Shown here one piece after another: positions 27,848 to 35,221 of a stretch of DNA of 64,000 nucleotides. The stretch comes from Lachnospiraceae bacterium. GTDB taxonomy: Bacteria; Bacillota; Clostridia; Lachnospirales; Lachnospiraceae. Where the stretch lies: the NCBI GenBank assembly GCA_014799465.1, contig JAAVHZ010000006.1, forward strand, positions 186,001 to 250,000, read 5' to 3'. A program made the translations under genes and the position numbers. Below the pieces are notes generated by a model that saw nothing but the letters and a program-made list of their open reading frames with translations, had not been told where the DNA came from and searched no databases. Numbering within the stretch: the stretch's first letter is position 1; every line of letters begins with the position of its first letter.

Positions 27848-27910
27848 TTTGCAATGGATTAGTCAAACTGACTTTGCTACCAAAAAACAGAAAAAAATGG
27901 AGGTTCAATA

Positions 27911-28999
27911 ATGAAAAAATTATTAAGAAAGAATTTTGTAATGGCAGTAGCAGCAGTATTGATGATTCAGCAGGTATTTAGTTGTACGGTACTTGCATCA
28001 GAATTTGACATTAAAAGTGGAGAAATTTCTAATTATGGTTATCGGAATAATGATGATTGGGAATGGGATGATGACTTAGAAGACGATGATGATTGGGAGT
28101 GGGATGATGACTTAGAAGACGATGATGATTGGGAATGGGATGATGATTTAGAAGACGATGATGATTGGAAATGGGATGATGATTTAGAAGACGATGATGA
28201 TTGGGAATGGGATGATGATTTAGAAGACGATGATGATTGGGAATGGGATGATGATTTAGATGAAGATGACGATTGGAACACTGATGATGAATGGGATGAT
28301 GATGAGCAGGTTTATTATACAGTAACATTTATGGATGGTGATGAAATTGTTTCTGAACAGGATGTTGCAGAAGGCGAAGCAGCAGAAGAGCCTGATTTAG
28401 AAAGAGAAGGATATGACCTTGAGTGGGATGAGAGTTTTGATTATATAATTGAAGATATTACAATAAATGCAGTTTGGTCTGCAAAGATGTATAAAGTTAA
28501 CTTTGATACAAATGGCGGTAAAAAGATAAATAAAAGTATTTATGTAGTTTATGATGAAAAATATGGAGTTCTTCCAGTAGCAGAAAGGAAAAATTTTGTT
28601 TTTGAAGGATGGTATACTAAGAAAAACGGCGGCAGGCTCATAACTGCAAGAACAGTGTTTAATCAGGCTTCAAATCAGACATTATATGCACATTGGAAGA
28701 AAGTAGATTTATCAAAACCTGTAATTAAATCAGCTACATATAATATAGGCAATAAAATTATTGTAAATATTAAACCGGTAAAAAGTGCTTCAGGATATGA
28801 AGTATGCTATTCTACAAGTAAGAAATTTGCTAAGAGGAGCACATTTACCATTAATTCTAAAAAGACAAACGCAGTAATAAGAGGTGTACAGAGAGGAAAG
28901 ACTTATTATGTAAAAGTTAGAATGTATACAAAATATTCTTCAAAGGGTAAGATGTATAGTTCATTCAGTAATGTTGTAAAAGTTAAAACAGGAAAATAA
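27911..28999 (+). CDS. Secreted Trp/Asp-repeat protein, paralogue 2, c-di-GMP controlled
   Basis: The 362-residue product is closely similar to paralogue 1: the same signal peptide, six 12-residue Trp/Asp units (one with WKW, the last DLDEDDD), two InlB-type repeats and a fibronectin III-like end. Differences cluster in surface positions, many Lys to Arg. The leader holds a c-di-GMP-I riboswitch and terminator, so expression should follow c-di-GMP level, as for many clostridial adhesins. It is followed by the PHP gene, whose ribosome-binding region is also partly duplicated after paralogue 1. Confidence 0.88.
   Translation: MKKLLRKNFVMAVAAVLMIQQVFSCTVLASEFDIKSGEISNYGYRNNDDWEWDDDLEDDDDWEWDDDLEDDDDWEWDDDLEDDDDWKWDDDLEDDDDWEWDDDLEDDDDWEWDDDLDEDDDWNTDDEWDDDEQVYYTVTFMDGDEIVSEQDVAEGEAAEEPDLEREGYDLEWDESFDYIIEDITINAVWSAKMYKVNFDTNGGKKINKSIYVVYDEKYGVLPVAERKNFVFEGWYTKKNGGRLITARTVFNQASNQTLYAHWKKVDLSKPVIKSATYNIGNKIIVNIKPVKSASGYEVCYSTSKKFAKRSTFTINSKKTNAVIRGVQRGKTYYVKVRMYTKYSSKGKMYSSFSNVVKVKTGK
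28058..28273 (+). repeat. 36-bp tandem coding repeat of paralogue 2
   Basis: Six 36-bp units encode WEWDDDLEDDDD variants. The fourth has Lys for Glu and the sixth is altered at its end. The unit number equals that of paralogue 1. Confidence 0.9.
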
Positions 29000-29009
29000 A
29001 TATATTTAT

Positions 29010-29038
29010 AGGAGTTCTGGTTGTACAGGACTCCTTTT
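29010..29038 (+). terminator. Terminator of paralogue 2
   Basis: AGGAGTTCTG and CAGGACTCCT around TTGTA, followed by TTTTAG; almost identical to the terminator of paralogue 1. Confidence 0.8.
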
Positions 29039-29068
29039 AGAATGTATTAAAAAGGAGGAACATTTAGT

Positions 29069-29791
29069 ATGATATATCAGGCAGATTTACACACTCATAC
29101 TGTTGCAAGCGGACATGCGGATAATACAGTAGAAGAGATGATAGAAGCGGCAGTTAGAAGAGGAATAACATTGTATGGAATAACAGATCATTCCATTATG
29201 ATGCCGGGAACATGTAAGAAAGAATATTTTGAGCAGCTTGACGATTTGAAACAGGAATATAATGGTATAGAAGTTTTGTATGGTGTTGAATTGAATATTA
29301 TGGATTATAAAGGCAGTGTTGATATGGAAACTGAGCTGCTAAAAAATATGGATATTGCTATAGCCAGCATACATAACGGAATATGTTATACATCAGGCAG
29401 TATTGCGGAAAATACGAGTGCAGTAACAGGAGCAATAGAGAATCCATATGTAAATATAATAGGACATATGGATGATGATAATATCCCTGTAGATTATGAA
29501 ACAGTTATAAATGCAGCAATAGAAAACCATACACTTTTGGAGATAAATAATAATTCTCTTACAGAAAACTGCTGGAGAAAGAATACCAGAAAAAACATTG
29601 AGAAAATAATTGAGTTATGCATGAAAAATAATTATCCGGTGGTTATTGGCAGTGATGCACATTGTATTGGAAATGTGGGAAGGAATAAAGAATCATTGGA
29701 ATTTTTGAAGAAATCAGGGTTTCCGGATGAGTTAATATTGAATTATTATCCGGAGAGATTAAAAACATTTATGAATAAATATAGAGAGTAA
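29069..29791 (+). CDS. PHP-domain phosphoesterase, YcdX-like
   Basis: The 240-residue protein starts with the PHP metal-binding motif DLHTHT, has a second motif GITDHS, a GVELNI glutamate, HMDDDN and a C-terminal GSDAH, a full set of ligands for a trinuclear metal site as in YcdX-type phosphatases. The substrate is unknown; histidinol-phosphate phosphatases are a related but less likely option with no his genes nearby. GGAGG precedes the ATG. Confidence 0.88.
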   Translation: MIYQADLHTHTVASGHADNTVEEMIEAAVRRGITLYGITDHSIMMPGTCKKEYFEQLDDLKQEYNGIEVLYGVELNIMDYKGSVDMETELLKNMDIAIASIHNGICYTSGSIAENTSAVTGAIENPYVNIIGHMDDDNIPVDYETVINAAIENHTLLEINNNSLTENCWRKNTRKNIEKIIELCMKNNYPVVIGSDAHCIGNVGRNKESLEFLKKSGFPDELILNYYPERLKTFMNKYRE

Positions 29792-29868
29792 AAAAAACTG
29801 GATTTTAACGCTTTAGTATGGTAATATATTAAATATATTCTTGCATTTATGGCGGATTGGAGAGAGGT

Positions 29869-30156
29869 ATGACGGATAAAATACATACAGAAGCGGTAGA
29901 TGATTTGTTTGAGGCGATTCTAACGTTAAAGGATAAGTCGGAATGTTATCGGTTTTTTGAGGATATTTGTACAGTAAATGAGTTGCTGTCAATATCACAA
30001 AGGTTTGAGGTTGCGAAAATGCTTAAGGATAAAAGGACATATCATGACATTTCAGAAAAGACCGGAGCTTCTACGGCTACCATAAGCAGGGTGAATCGCT
30101 CTTTAAACTATGGAAATGACGGATATGAAATTGTATTTGGGAGAGTTGGTGAATAA
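29869..30156 (+). CDS. YerC/YecD family TrpR-like DNA-binding protein
   Basis: A 95-residue protein of the TrpR-related YerC family. The helix-turn-helix lies near RTYHDISEKTGASTATISRV, preceded by NELLSISQRFEVAKML. The start is taken at the ATG at 29869 with GGAG 6 bases upstream; a TTG 12 bases earlier is weaker. The regulated genes are unknown. Confidence 0.92.
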   Translation: MTDKIHTEAVDDLFEAILTLKDKSECYRFFEDICTVNELLSISQRFEVAKMLKDKRTYHDISEKTGASTATISRVNRSLNYGNDGYEIVFGRVGE

Positions 30157-30197
30157 AAATTCGGGTGATAATATAATCACCTGAATTTTTATTTTTT
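30155..30197. terminator. Bidirectional terminator
   Basis: AAAAATTCGGGTGAT and ATCACCTGAATTTTT form a long stem with A- and T-rich flanks on both sides. It serves the convergent YerC and DUF1836 genes. Confidence 0.88.
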
Positions 30198-30809
30198 GTT
30201 ATCTTTTTTAGAATCTGATACGGAATTTTTTTCTTCTGCGATGGCATCAATAATGTTTTCGATAAGCTGTTTTTTTACATATACGTCATAGCTCAGTGCA
30301 CATATCATGGAAAACAACTGTAAAAATTTTTTTTCATTTTCAGGGCAGTCCATGAATGTAGTTGCTGACAGTTCTAATTTGTCTTTAAGGTCTGACTTAA
30401 GTTTTACCAGTTCATCTTTTTCAATAGTGCATACTTCTTTATAAATATCTTCCAGTTTCATACCTGAATCCTGATGAAAATATTTGTCAGATATGGGATT
30501 AAGCAGAGTCTTAATATCATTTATGGACATAATATTTTTAAAATAGTATATAAATACCAGCATCAGCACATGTTCTTTTGAATATCTTTTTTTCTCCGGA
30601 GATGGGATAAGGTTATTTTTGGCATAGTTATTTATCATAGTTTTTGTAAGAATTTTATCGCTTTCATATCGTTTGGAACCTTTCAGGTGTTTTTCCATAA
30701 AAGTAGTTACCTGATCCATGTATAAATCAATAGCCGGTATATCATCGGCATTTATTAATTCAAGGCTGTTTATGACCTCATCAATAATATTTTGTGTATT
30801 AACAGACAT
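30189..30809 (-). CDS. DUF1836 domain protein
   Basis: The 206-residue product resembles DUF1836 proteins, which have an N-terminal MerR-like winged helix (here TKTMINNYAKNNLIPSPEKK followed by RYSKEHVLML). The start is placed at 30809 with AAAGG upstream rather than the GTG 9 bases earlier. It is probably a DNA-binding regulator; targets are unknown. Confidence 0.85.
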   Translation of the reverse strand: MSVNTQNIIDEVINSLELINADDIPAIDLYMDQVTTFMEKHLKGSKRYESDKILTKTMINNYAKNNLIPSPEKKRYSKEHVLMLVFIYYFKNIMSINDIKTLLNPISDKYFHQDSGMKLEDIYKEVCTIEKDELVKLKSDLKDKLELSATTFMDCPENEKKFLQLFSMICALSYDVYVKKQLIENIIDAIAEEKNSVSDSKKDNKK

Positions 30810-30928
30810 ATTTCTCACCTTTCTGTGATATGGCGGATTGATATTTTATTATCACTTTTAGATAAGATTATATAGTATTAAAAACTATATTACAAGTATT
30901 ATTTATCTTGAGCCTTCGCATTTTTATT

Positions 30929-31050
30929 CCCGCGAGCAACGAGCCAAGTGGCTGCTTGCAGACATTTGGCGACTGCCGCAAGGGTCAAATACCCCGCAGC
31001 TTGCTGCGTTGCAAATTTGATGCCCGTCAGCTTGCTGCGGGGTATTTGAC
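30929..31050. repeat. Dispersed structured intergenic repeat, copy 2
   Basis: Its first 80 or so bases are nearly identical to copy 1 at 4640-4730. The closing inverted repeat differs by an extra internal segment in which the CAGCTTGCTGCG-type core occurs twice, separated by about 20 bases. Like copy 1 it lies between divergent genes. Confidence 0.8.
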
Positions 31051-31178
31051 TCATACTAATGCCTTTTCAGCAGACAAATTGTAAACAACTTTAAAAAAAT
31101 TTCCTCAATATAATGAATCCTCTTTATCTTTAGTGTATAATAAGAAATATCTGCAAAATAGTAATGGAGGAAAATAAA

Positions 31179-31619
31179 ATGATAGAAAATTTCAAAGAAT
31201 ATTATGGTAAAATGGGAGAAGTTGTAAATTCTTTGCCCAAGGTAGGCTGGAAGCAGATAGTTATCAGATTCCGTAAGGATGAAAGGCACAACTCAATTGG
31301 TATTTATTTTCAGAAGGATAGAACATTTAAACTAGTTTCTGATCTTATTGAAGAAGAAATAATGGAACGATATCAATACAACAATATTTTATCTGAATTA
31401 GATGATATTGCAGATGAAATTCAAGATGAATTGCGGAAAAATGGGCAAAAAATATGGAAAAGTTTGATAGTTTCATTATGGGATGATGGGAAATATGAGG
31501 TAGAGTATTCTTATGATGAGTTGGATGATGATTATAGAGAGAATGCAATATGGAGATATAAAAGGTTAGGAATTATACCAGATGAGCAAACGATGAAGTA
31601 TATTCAAAATATGAAATAG
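31179..31619 (+). CDS. YezG/DUF600-like immunity protein (tentative)
   Basis: A 146-residue acidic cytosolic protein. The pattern of an N-terminal helix, a W-K-Q-I-V-I strand, FYLQ-like GIYFQKD, and a later SLIVSLWDDGKYEVEYSYDELDDDY hairpin resembles YezG-type antitoxins, which neutralise LXG or similar polymorphic toxins. The start at 31179 follows GGAGG by 8 bases. It is followed by a SUKH-family gene and two more small genes of immunity character, which supports the call. No toxin gene is seen. Confidence 0.6.
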   Translation: MIENFKEYYGKMGEVVNSLPKVGWKQIVIRFRKDERHNSIGIYFQKDRTFKLVSDLIEEEIMERYQYNNILSELDDIADEIQDELRKNGQKIWKSLIVSLWDDGKYEVEYSYDELDDDYRENAIWRYKRLGIIPDEQTMKYIQNMK

Positions 31620-31644
31620 AAGTATTTTAATAGGAGTTGTATGT

Positions 31645-32229
31645 ATGGATAATATTTGTCAGATTTTTTTTGGAGAACTTTCGCGGTATTTACCAAATGT
31701 AGCTGAGGCATTTGGACCTCCGGCGAATCCGGTAGTATTAGATGAGATGAATAAGATGGTAAATAATAGATTACCAAAAGACTTTTTGAATTTTTATAGT
31801 ATAGTAAATGGTGAATCAGACTATGTTGGAAGTATTCTTGGATTTGAATTAATGTCAATTGAGAACATTATGGGAGAGTATAAGTTTTTTGAAAAATATC
31901 CCAAAAAGTTTATATCATTTCAAAAAGGTAAGATAAAAGAAGGACAATACAATTCGATGTGGCTTCCGATTGCGAGTGATGGTGGAGGTTCCTTTTTGGC
32001 AATGGATTTAGCTCCTGATACTGAAGGAAATATTGGTCAAATTATTACATTAGATAGAGAAAGCAATATATCGTATGTAATAGCAGCAAGTTTTCGAGAA
32101 TTATTATTAGATGTAATCCCGAGAGAATTTGCAAATGGAAACTTTAATGTAAATGATGAAGAAGAGCCGGAAGTGTTTGAATGGATAGATGGACACTATT
32201 TTAACCATATTAAAGAAAGATTTTTGTAG
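31645..32229 (+). CDS. SMI1/KNR4 (SUKH) family immunity protein
   Basis: The 194-residue product has the SUKH core: LPKDFLNFYSIVNGESD near the N-terminus, then GFELMSIENIM, and a later WLPIASDGGGSFLAMDLAP. SUKH proteins are the commonest immunity proteins against secreted polymorphic toxins. It lies 25 bases after the YezG-like gene. As no toxin is present, it may be an orphan immunity gene that protects from neighbours. Confidence 0.88.
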   Translation: MDNICQIFFGELSRYLPNVAEAFGPPANPVVLDEMNKMVNNRLPKDFLNFYSIVNGESDYVGSILGFELMSIENIMGEYKFFEKYPKKFISFQKGKIKEGQYNSMWLPIASDGGGSFLAMDLAPDTEGNIGQIITLDRESNISYVIAASFRELLLDVIPREFANGNFNVNDEEEPEVFEWIDGHYFNHIKERFL

Positions 32230-32238
32230 TGATGTATA

Positions 32239-32642
32239 ATGAACAATAAATTTGAATTAGAATTTGTTAATAATTATATTGCAAAAGGTAAACGTGAAAG
32301 AATATTATACGAATTAACCAGTAAGAAAAAAAGAAAAAATGCAATTAGTCGATTTTGTCACAATACATTAGAGTATATAGATAAAAATAAAGTTGTTTAT
32401 GCGGGAAATTCAATTAGCGTTAATGAATTAGAAAAATTAATAAAAAATATACAAAGGATAAAGACGGGTATGTGATTTCTTGGGAATCAGATATTGATGG
32501 AAGGATTTTACCAATAGAAAACGCAATCAATGAAGTGATTGGGAATGGAATGGCTTCAATTGTTATTTTTTCAAATGTTATATTGATTGAAACAGAACAA
32601 GAACAGGGTGCAGCGATTAAGTATGTATTGGCTTTGGATTAA
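32239..32642 (+). pseudogene. Small immunity-cluster gene broken by an A-run frameshift
   Basis: The first 78 codons end at 32475. Another frame continues directly as DGYVISWESDIDGRIL and so on to a stop at 32640-32642. Adding one A to the six-A run near 32444-32450 joins them smoothly (LIKKYTKDKDGYVISW), giving a protein of about 134 residues. I do not recognise it. Its place between a SUKH gene and another small gene suggests an immunity protein. A programmed shift at A-AAA-AAT is conceivable but unsupported. Confidence 0.65.
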
Positions 32643-32684
32643 AATGGGCATTTGAGTATGGGAATTAAATTAAAGGAGATTAGT

Positions 32685-33332
32685 ATGTTTAAGGATGATA
32701 TAGAAAGGACGACAGGAAAAGTTTTAAAGGATAAAGGATATAAAAAGGTATTTCTAGGTAAAAGGTGTATATATTACATAAAAAGATATTCGGATAAACT
32801 GGCATTTTATATTAGATGTAGTGATAACCGTCATCATGATGGGGCTGTATCTGTTGAAATGGTTTTTACGGCAATTCAATTGCCTGATGATCGGATAGTT
32901 ACTTTTGAAGTTGGAGTTCATATAGAAATATTAAAAGTATATTTTGATATTACAGATGAACTGATGATTGCAGCAGGGAAAAAAGTTGTTGCAATTGAAA
33001 GTAATATTGGAAATGTATCGAATACAATATTAGAAGAGTTAAAAAAACCTTATTTTCCTAAGAAAAGGAATGAAGTGTTTAAAGATATTCTCTTAGTATA
33101 TGATACTATAAATGAAGATATAGACATACAAGAAGAATTTGTTTCTTTAAAAAAAGAAGTGTGCAAATGTATCAAAAAAAACAGAACCTCGGAAATTTTT
33201 CAGTTGTGTAGTGAATTTGTAGATAGTTTACCAAGTGATTATTTTAGTATTAGAAAGATAGAGTTGGATATAAATGAAATTAAAGATAATCTTGAAGAAC
33301 AAGTTTATGCACAATGCATACTTGATGCTTAG
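32685..33332 (+). CDS. Unknown protein in immunity cluster
   Basis: A 215-residue cytosolic protein with an N-terminal region of alternating strands (VFLGKRCIYYIKRYSDKLAFYIRC) and a helical second half. It loosely resembles DUF4304-like proteins, a weak impression only. The ATG at 32685 has AAGGAG 6 bases upstream; an earlier TTG and ATG lack one. Position in the toxin-immunity-type cluster is the only functional hint. Confidence 0.55.
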   Translation: MFKDDIERTTGKVLKDKGYKKVFLGKRCIYYIKRYSDKLAFYIRCSDNRHHDGAVSVEMVFTAIQLPDDRIVTFEVGVHIEILKVYFDITDELMIAAGKKVVAIESNIGNVSNTILEELKKPYFPKKRNEVFKDILLVYDTINEDIDIQEEFVSLKKEVCKCIKKNRTSEIFQLCSEFVDSLPSDYFSIRKIELDINEIKDNLEEQVYAQCILDA

Positions 33333-33438
33333 ATAATTTCATTTTTCAAAAAAAGTAATCAAGGGAATTAAATAGTGACTTTTTGACGCTAATATTGTAT
33401 AATTGAGCTGAAATTAATACAAAGAGGAGGAAGTCAAA

Positions 33439-34119
33439 ATGGGAATTATTACGAGATTCAAGGATATAATGTCAGCTAATATTAATGCATTATTAGACAA
33501 GGCAGAAGATCCGGAGAAAATGATTGATCAATACTTAAGAAATCTTGAAAGTGATTTGGGTAAGGTAAAGGCAGAGACTGCATCAGTAATGGCAGATGAG
33601 CAGAGATGCAGAAGGGAATTGGATGAGTGTGCTGCAGATATTACAAAATATCAGCAATATGCTGAAAAAGCCGTAATTGCAGGAAATGATGGGGATGCAA
33701 AGCAGTTTTTGGCAAAAAAGAACCAGCTTGTTGAAAAACAGGCAGGATTACAGCAGGCTTATGACCTTGCGTCAGCTAATGCGGCAAAGATGTGTCAGAT
33801 GCATGATAAACTTGTGGGTGATATAAATGAGCTTAATTCCAGAAAGGATTCAATCAAAGCTAAGATTGCAGTTGCAAAAACTCAGGAAAGGCTTAATAAG
33901 ATTGGTTCCAGTTATGCAGGAGCACAGAATAGTATGTCAGCTTTTGATAAAATGGAAGCAAAAGCTAATAAAATGTTAGATGAGGCAAATGCAATGGCTG
34001 AGCTGAATTCAACAACAGAAGAATCTGATATTGAAAACCTTGCAAGTAAATATGATACAGCGGAATCATCGGCAGTTGATGATGAACTGGCAGCATTAAA
34101 GGCACAGCTTGGTAAATAA
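33439..34119 (+). CDS. PspA/IM30 family membrane-stress protein
   Basis: The 226-residue product starts MGIITRFKDIMSANINALLDKAEDPEKM, the amphipathic helix and opening of PspA/Vipp1 proteins, followed by long coiled-coil helices. These proteins assemble on stressed membranes and are ESCRT-III relatives. A SPFH-zinc ribbon gene follows after a hairpin, similar to the ydjF-ydjI order of Bacillus. GAGGAGG precedes the ATG. Confidence 0.92.
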   Translation: MGIITRFKDIMSANINALLDKAEDPEKMIDQYLRNLESDLGKVKAETASVMADEQRCRRELDECAADITKYQQYAEKAVIAGNDGDAKQFLAKKNQLVEKQAGLQQAYDLASANAAKMCQMHDKLVGDINELNSRKDSIKAKIAVAKTQERLNKIGSSYAGAQNSMSAFDKMEAKANKMLDEANAMAELNSTTEESDIENLASKYDTAESSAVDDELAALKAQLGK

Positions 34120-34143
34120 TTAATTTTACGGTGTATGAACAGA

Positions 34144-34200
34144 ATTCGAGTATCAGAATTGAATGGTAAAATTTACCTGTAATGGTTTTGATACTCGAAT
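34144..34200 (+). other. Inverted repeat between the PspA-like and SPFH genes
   Basis: ATTCGAGTATCA (34144-34155) and TGATACTCGAAT (34189-34200) are perfect 12-bp inverted arms around a 33-base loop. There is no T-run, so it may be an operator, mRNA stem or processing site. Confidence 0.6.
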
Positions 34201-34233
34201 CATAGTATAAAGCAGGTTCAGGAGGATTTTTAA

Positions 34234-35196
34234 ATGGGACTTTTTGGAAATCAGTTGGCTAATGTTATTGAATGGAATGAGAATAGAGATGATGTTATTT
34301 TCTGGAAATGGAATAATGATGAGATAAAGAAAGGCAGCAAGCTTATTATACATTCCGGTCAGGATGCAATATTTATATATAATGGAAAAATAGAAGGTAT
34401 ATTTAAGGATGAGGGCCGCTTTGATGTTGAGTCACAGATAGTACCTTTTTTATCAACACTTAAAGGCTTTAAGTTTGGATTTAACAGTGGAATAAGAGCG
34501 GAAGTTCTGTTTATTAATACTAAAGAATTTACTGTTAAATGGGGTACAAAAAATGCCATAAGTATTCCGACTCCTAATCTTCCGGGAGGTATGCCTATAA
34601 GGGCTTTTGGAACTTTTAACTTTAAGGTGGATGATTATCTGGCACTTATAGAAAAGGTTGCGGGAATTAAGAAACAGTACACAGTTGAAGATGTTAAAGA
34701 AAGAGTTATTGCAATGACAGACCAGCTTCTTATGAAGTGGATTTCCAGAGAAGGAAAAGATATGTTTAACCTTCAGGCAAATTCATTTGATATTGGAAAT
34801 GGTATAAAGACAGACCTTGACATGGAAATGGTTAAGCTTGGAATATCTATTACAGGATTCAATATAGAAAGTTTCAGTTATCCTGAAAGCGTCAGAAAGA
34901 TGCAGGAAAGGGCTGCTTCGGAAAGTATGATGGGAGATATGAACAGGCATATACAGATGTCTATGGCAAATGGCATGGAGAATGGAAATATGTCATCAAC
35001 TATGGCAAATAATGTTGCCGGAATGCAGGTAGGTATGATGATGGGACAGCAGATGGCTAATGCAATGCAGGGAGCTGTCAATAATAATACAGTTCAGCAG
35101 GCACCTTCAGGACAGGTTCCGAATTTCTGTCCTAACTGCGGTACTAAAACTAATGGTGCAAATTTCTGTTCTAATTGCGGCACAAAACTTTCATAA
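34234..35196 (+). CDS. SPFH-domain protein with C-terminal zinc ribbons (YdjI-like)
   Basis: The SPFH-like domain covers most of the first 230 residues (GLFGNQLANVIEW opening, IIHSGQDAIF, KFGFNSGIRAEVLF). A Met/Asn/Gln-rich linker leads to two short zinc ribbons, NFCPNCGTK and NFCSNCGTK. Such proteins partner with PspA in membrane-stress complexes. It is the second gene after the PspA-like gene and likely works with it at the membrane. Length 320 residues. Confidence 0.87.
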   Translation: MGLFGNQLANVIEWNENRDDVIFWKWNNDEIKKGSKLIIHSGQDAIFIYNGKIEGIFKDEGRFDVESQIVPFLSTLKGFKFGFNSGIRAEVLFINTKEFTVKWGTKNAISIPTPNLPGGMPIRAFGTFNFKVDDYLALIEKVAGIKKQYTVEDVKERVIAMTDQLLMKWISREGKDMFNLQANSFDIGNGIKTDLDMEMVKLGISITGFNIESFSYPESVRKMQERAASESMMGDMNRHIQMSMANGMENGNMSSTMANNVAGMQVGMMMGQQMANAMQGAVNNNTVQQAPSGQVPNFCPNCGTKTNGANFCSNCGTKLS

Positions 35197-35221
35197 GATT
35201 TATTTAGAAAAGGAAAAAGAT

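Noticed and set aside
26570-28273. 36-bp repeats resembling a CRISPR array
   Set aside because: The units are contiguous with no spacers, lie in frame inside secreted-protein genes, and vary at silent positions.
26541-28328. Minus-strand His/Pro/Asn- and Ser-rich reading frames over the Trp/Asp repeats
   Set aside because: They exist only because of the repeat on the other strand and have no start signals.
32239-32642. Programmed -1 frameshift at the A-AAA-AAT site
   Set aside because: No downstream pseudoknot or stem was seen; a missing A in the homopolymer is simpler.
35060-35221. N-terminal extension of PcrA
   Set aside because: It lies within the SPFH gene in another frame; the ATG at 35222 with an upstream AAGGA-type site fits the family start.
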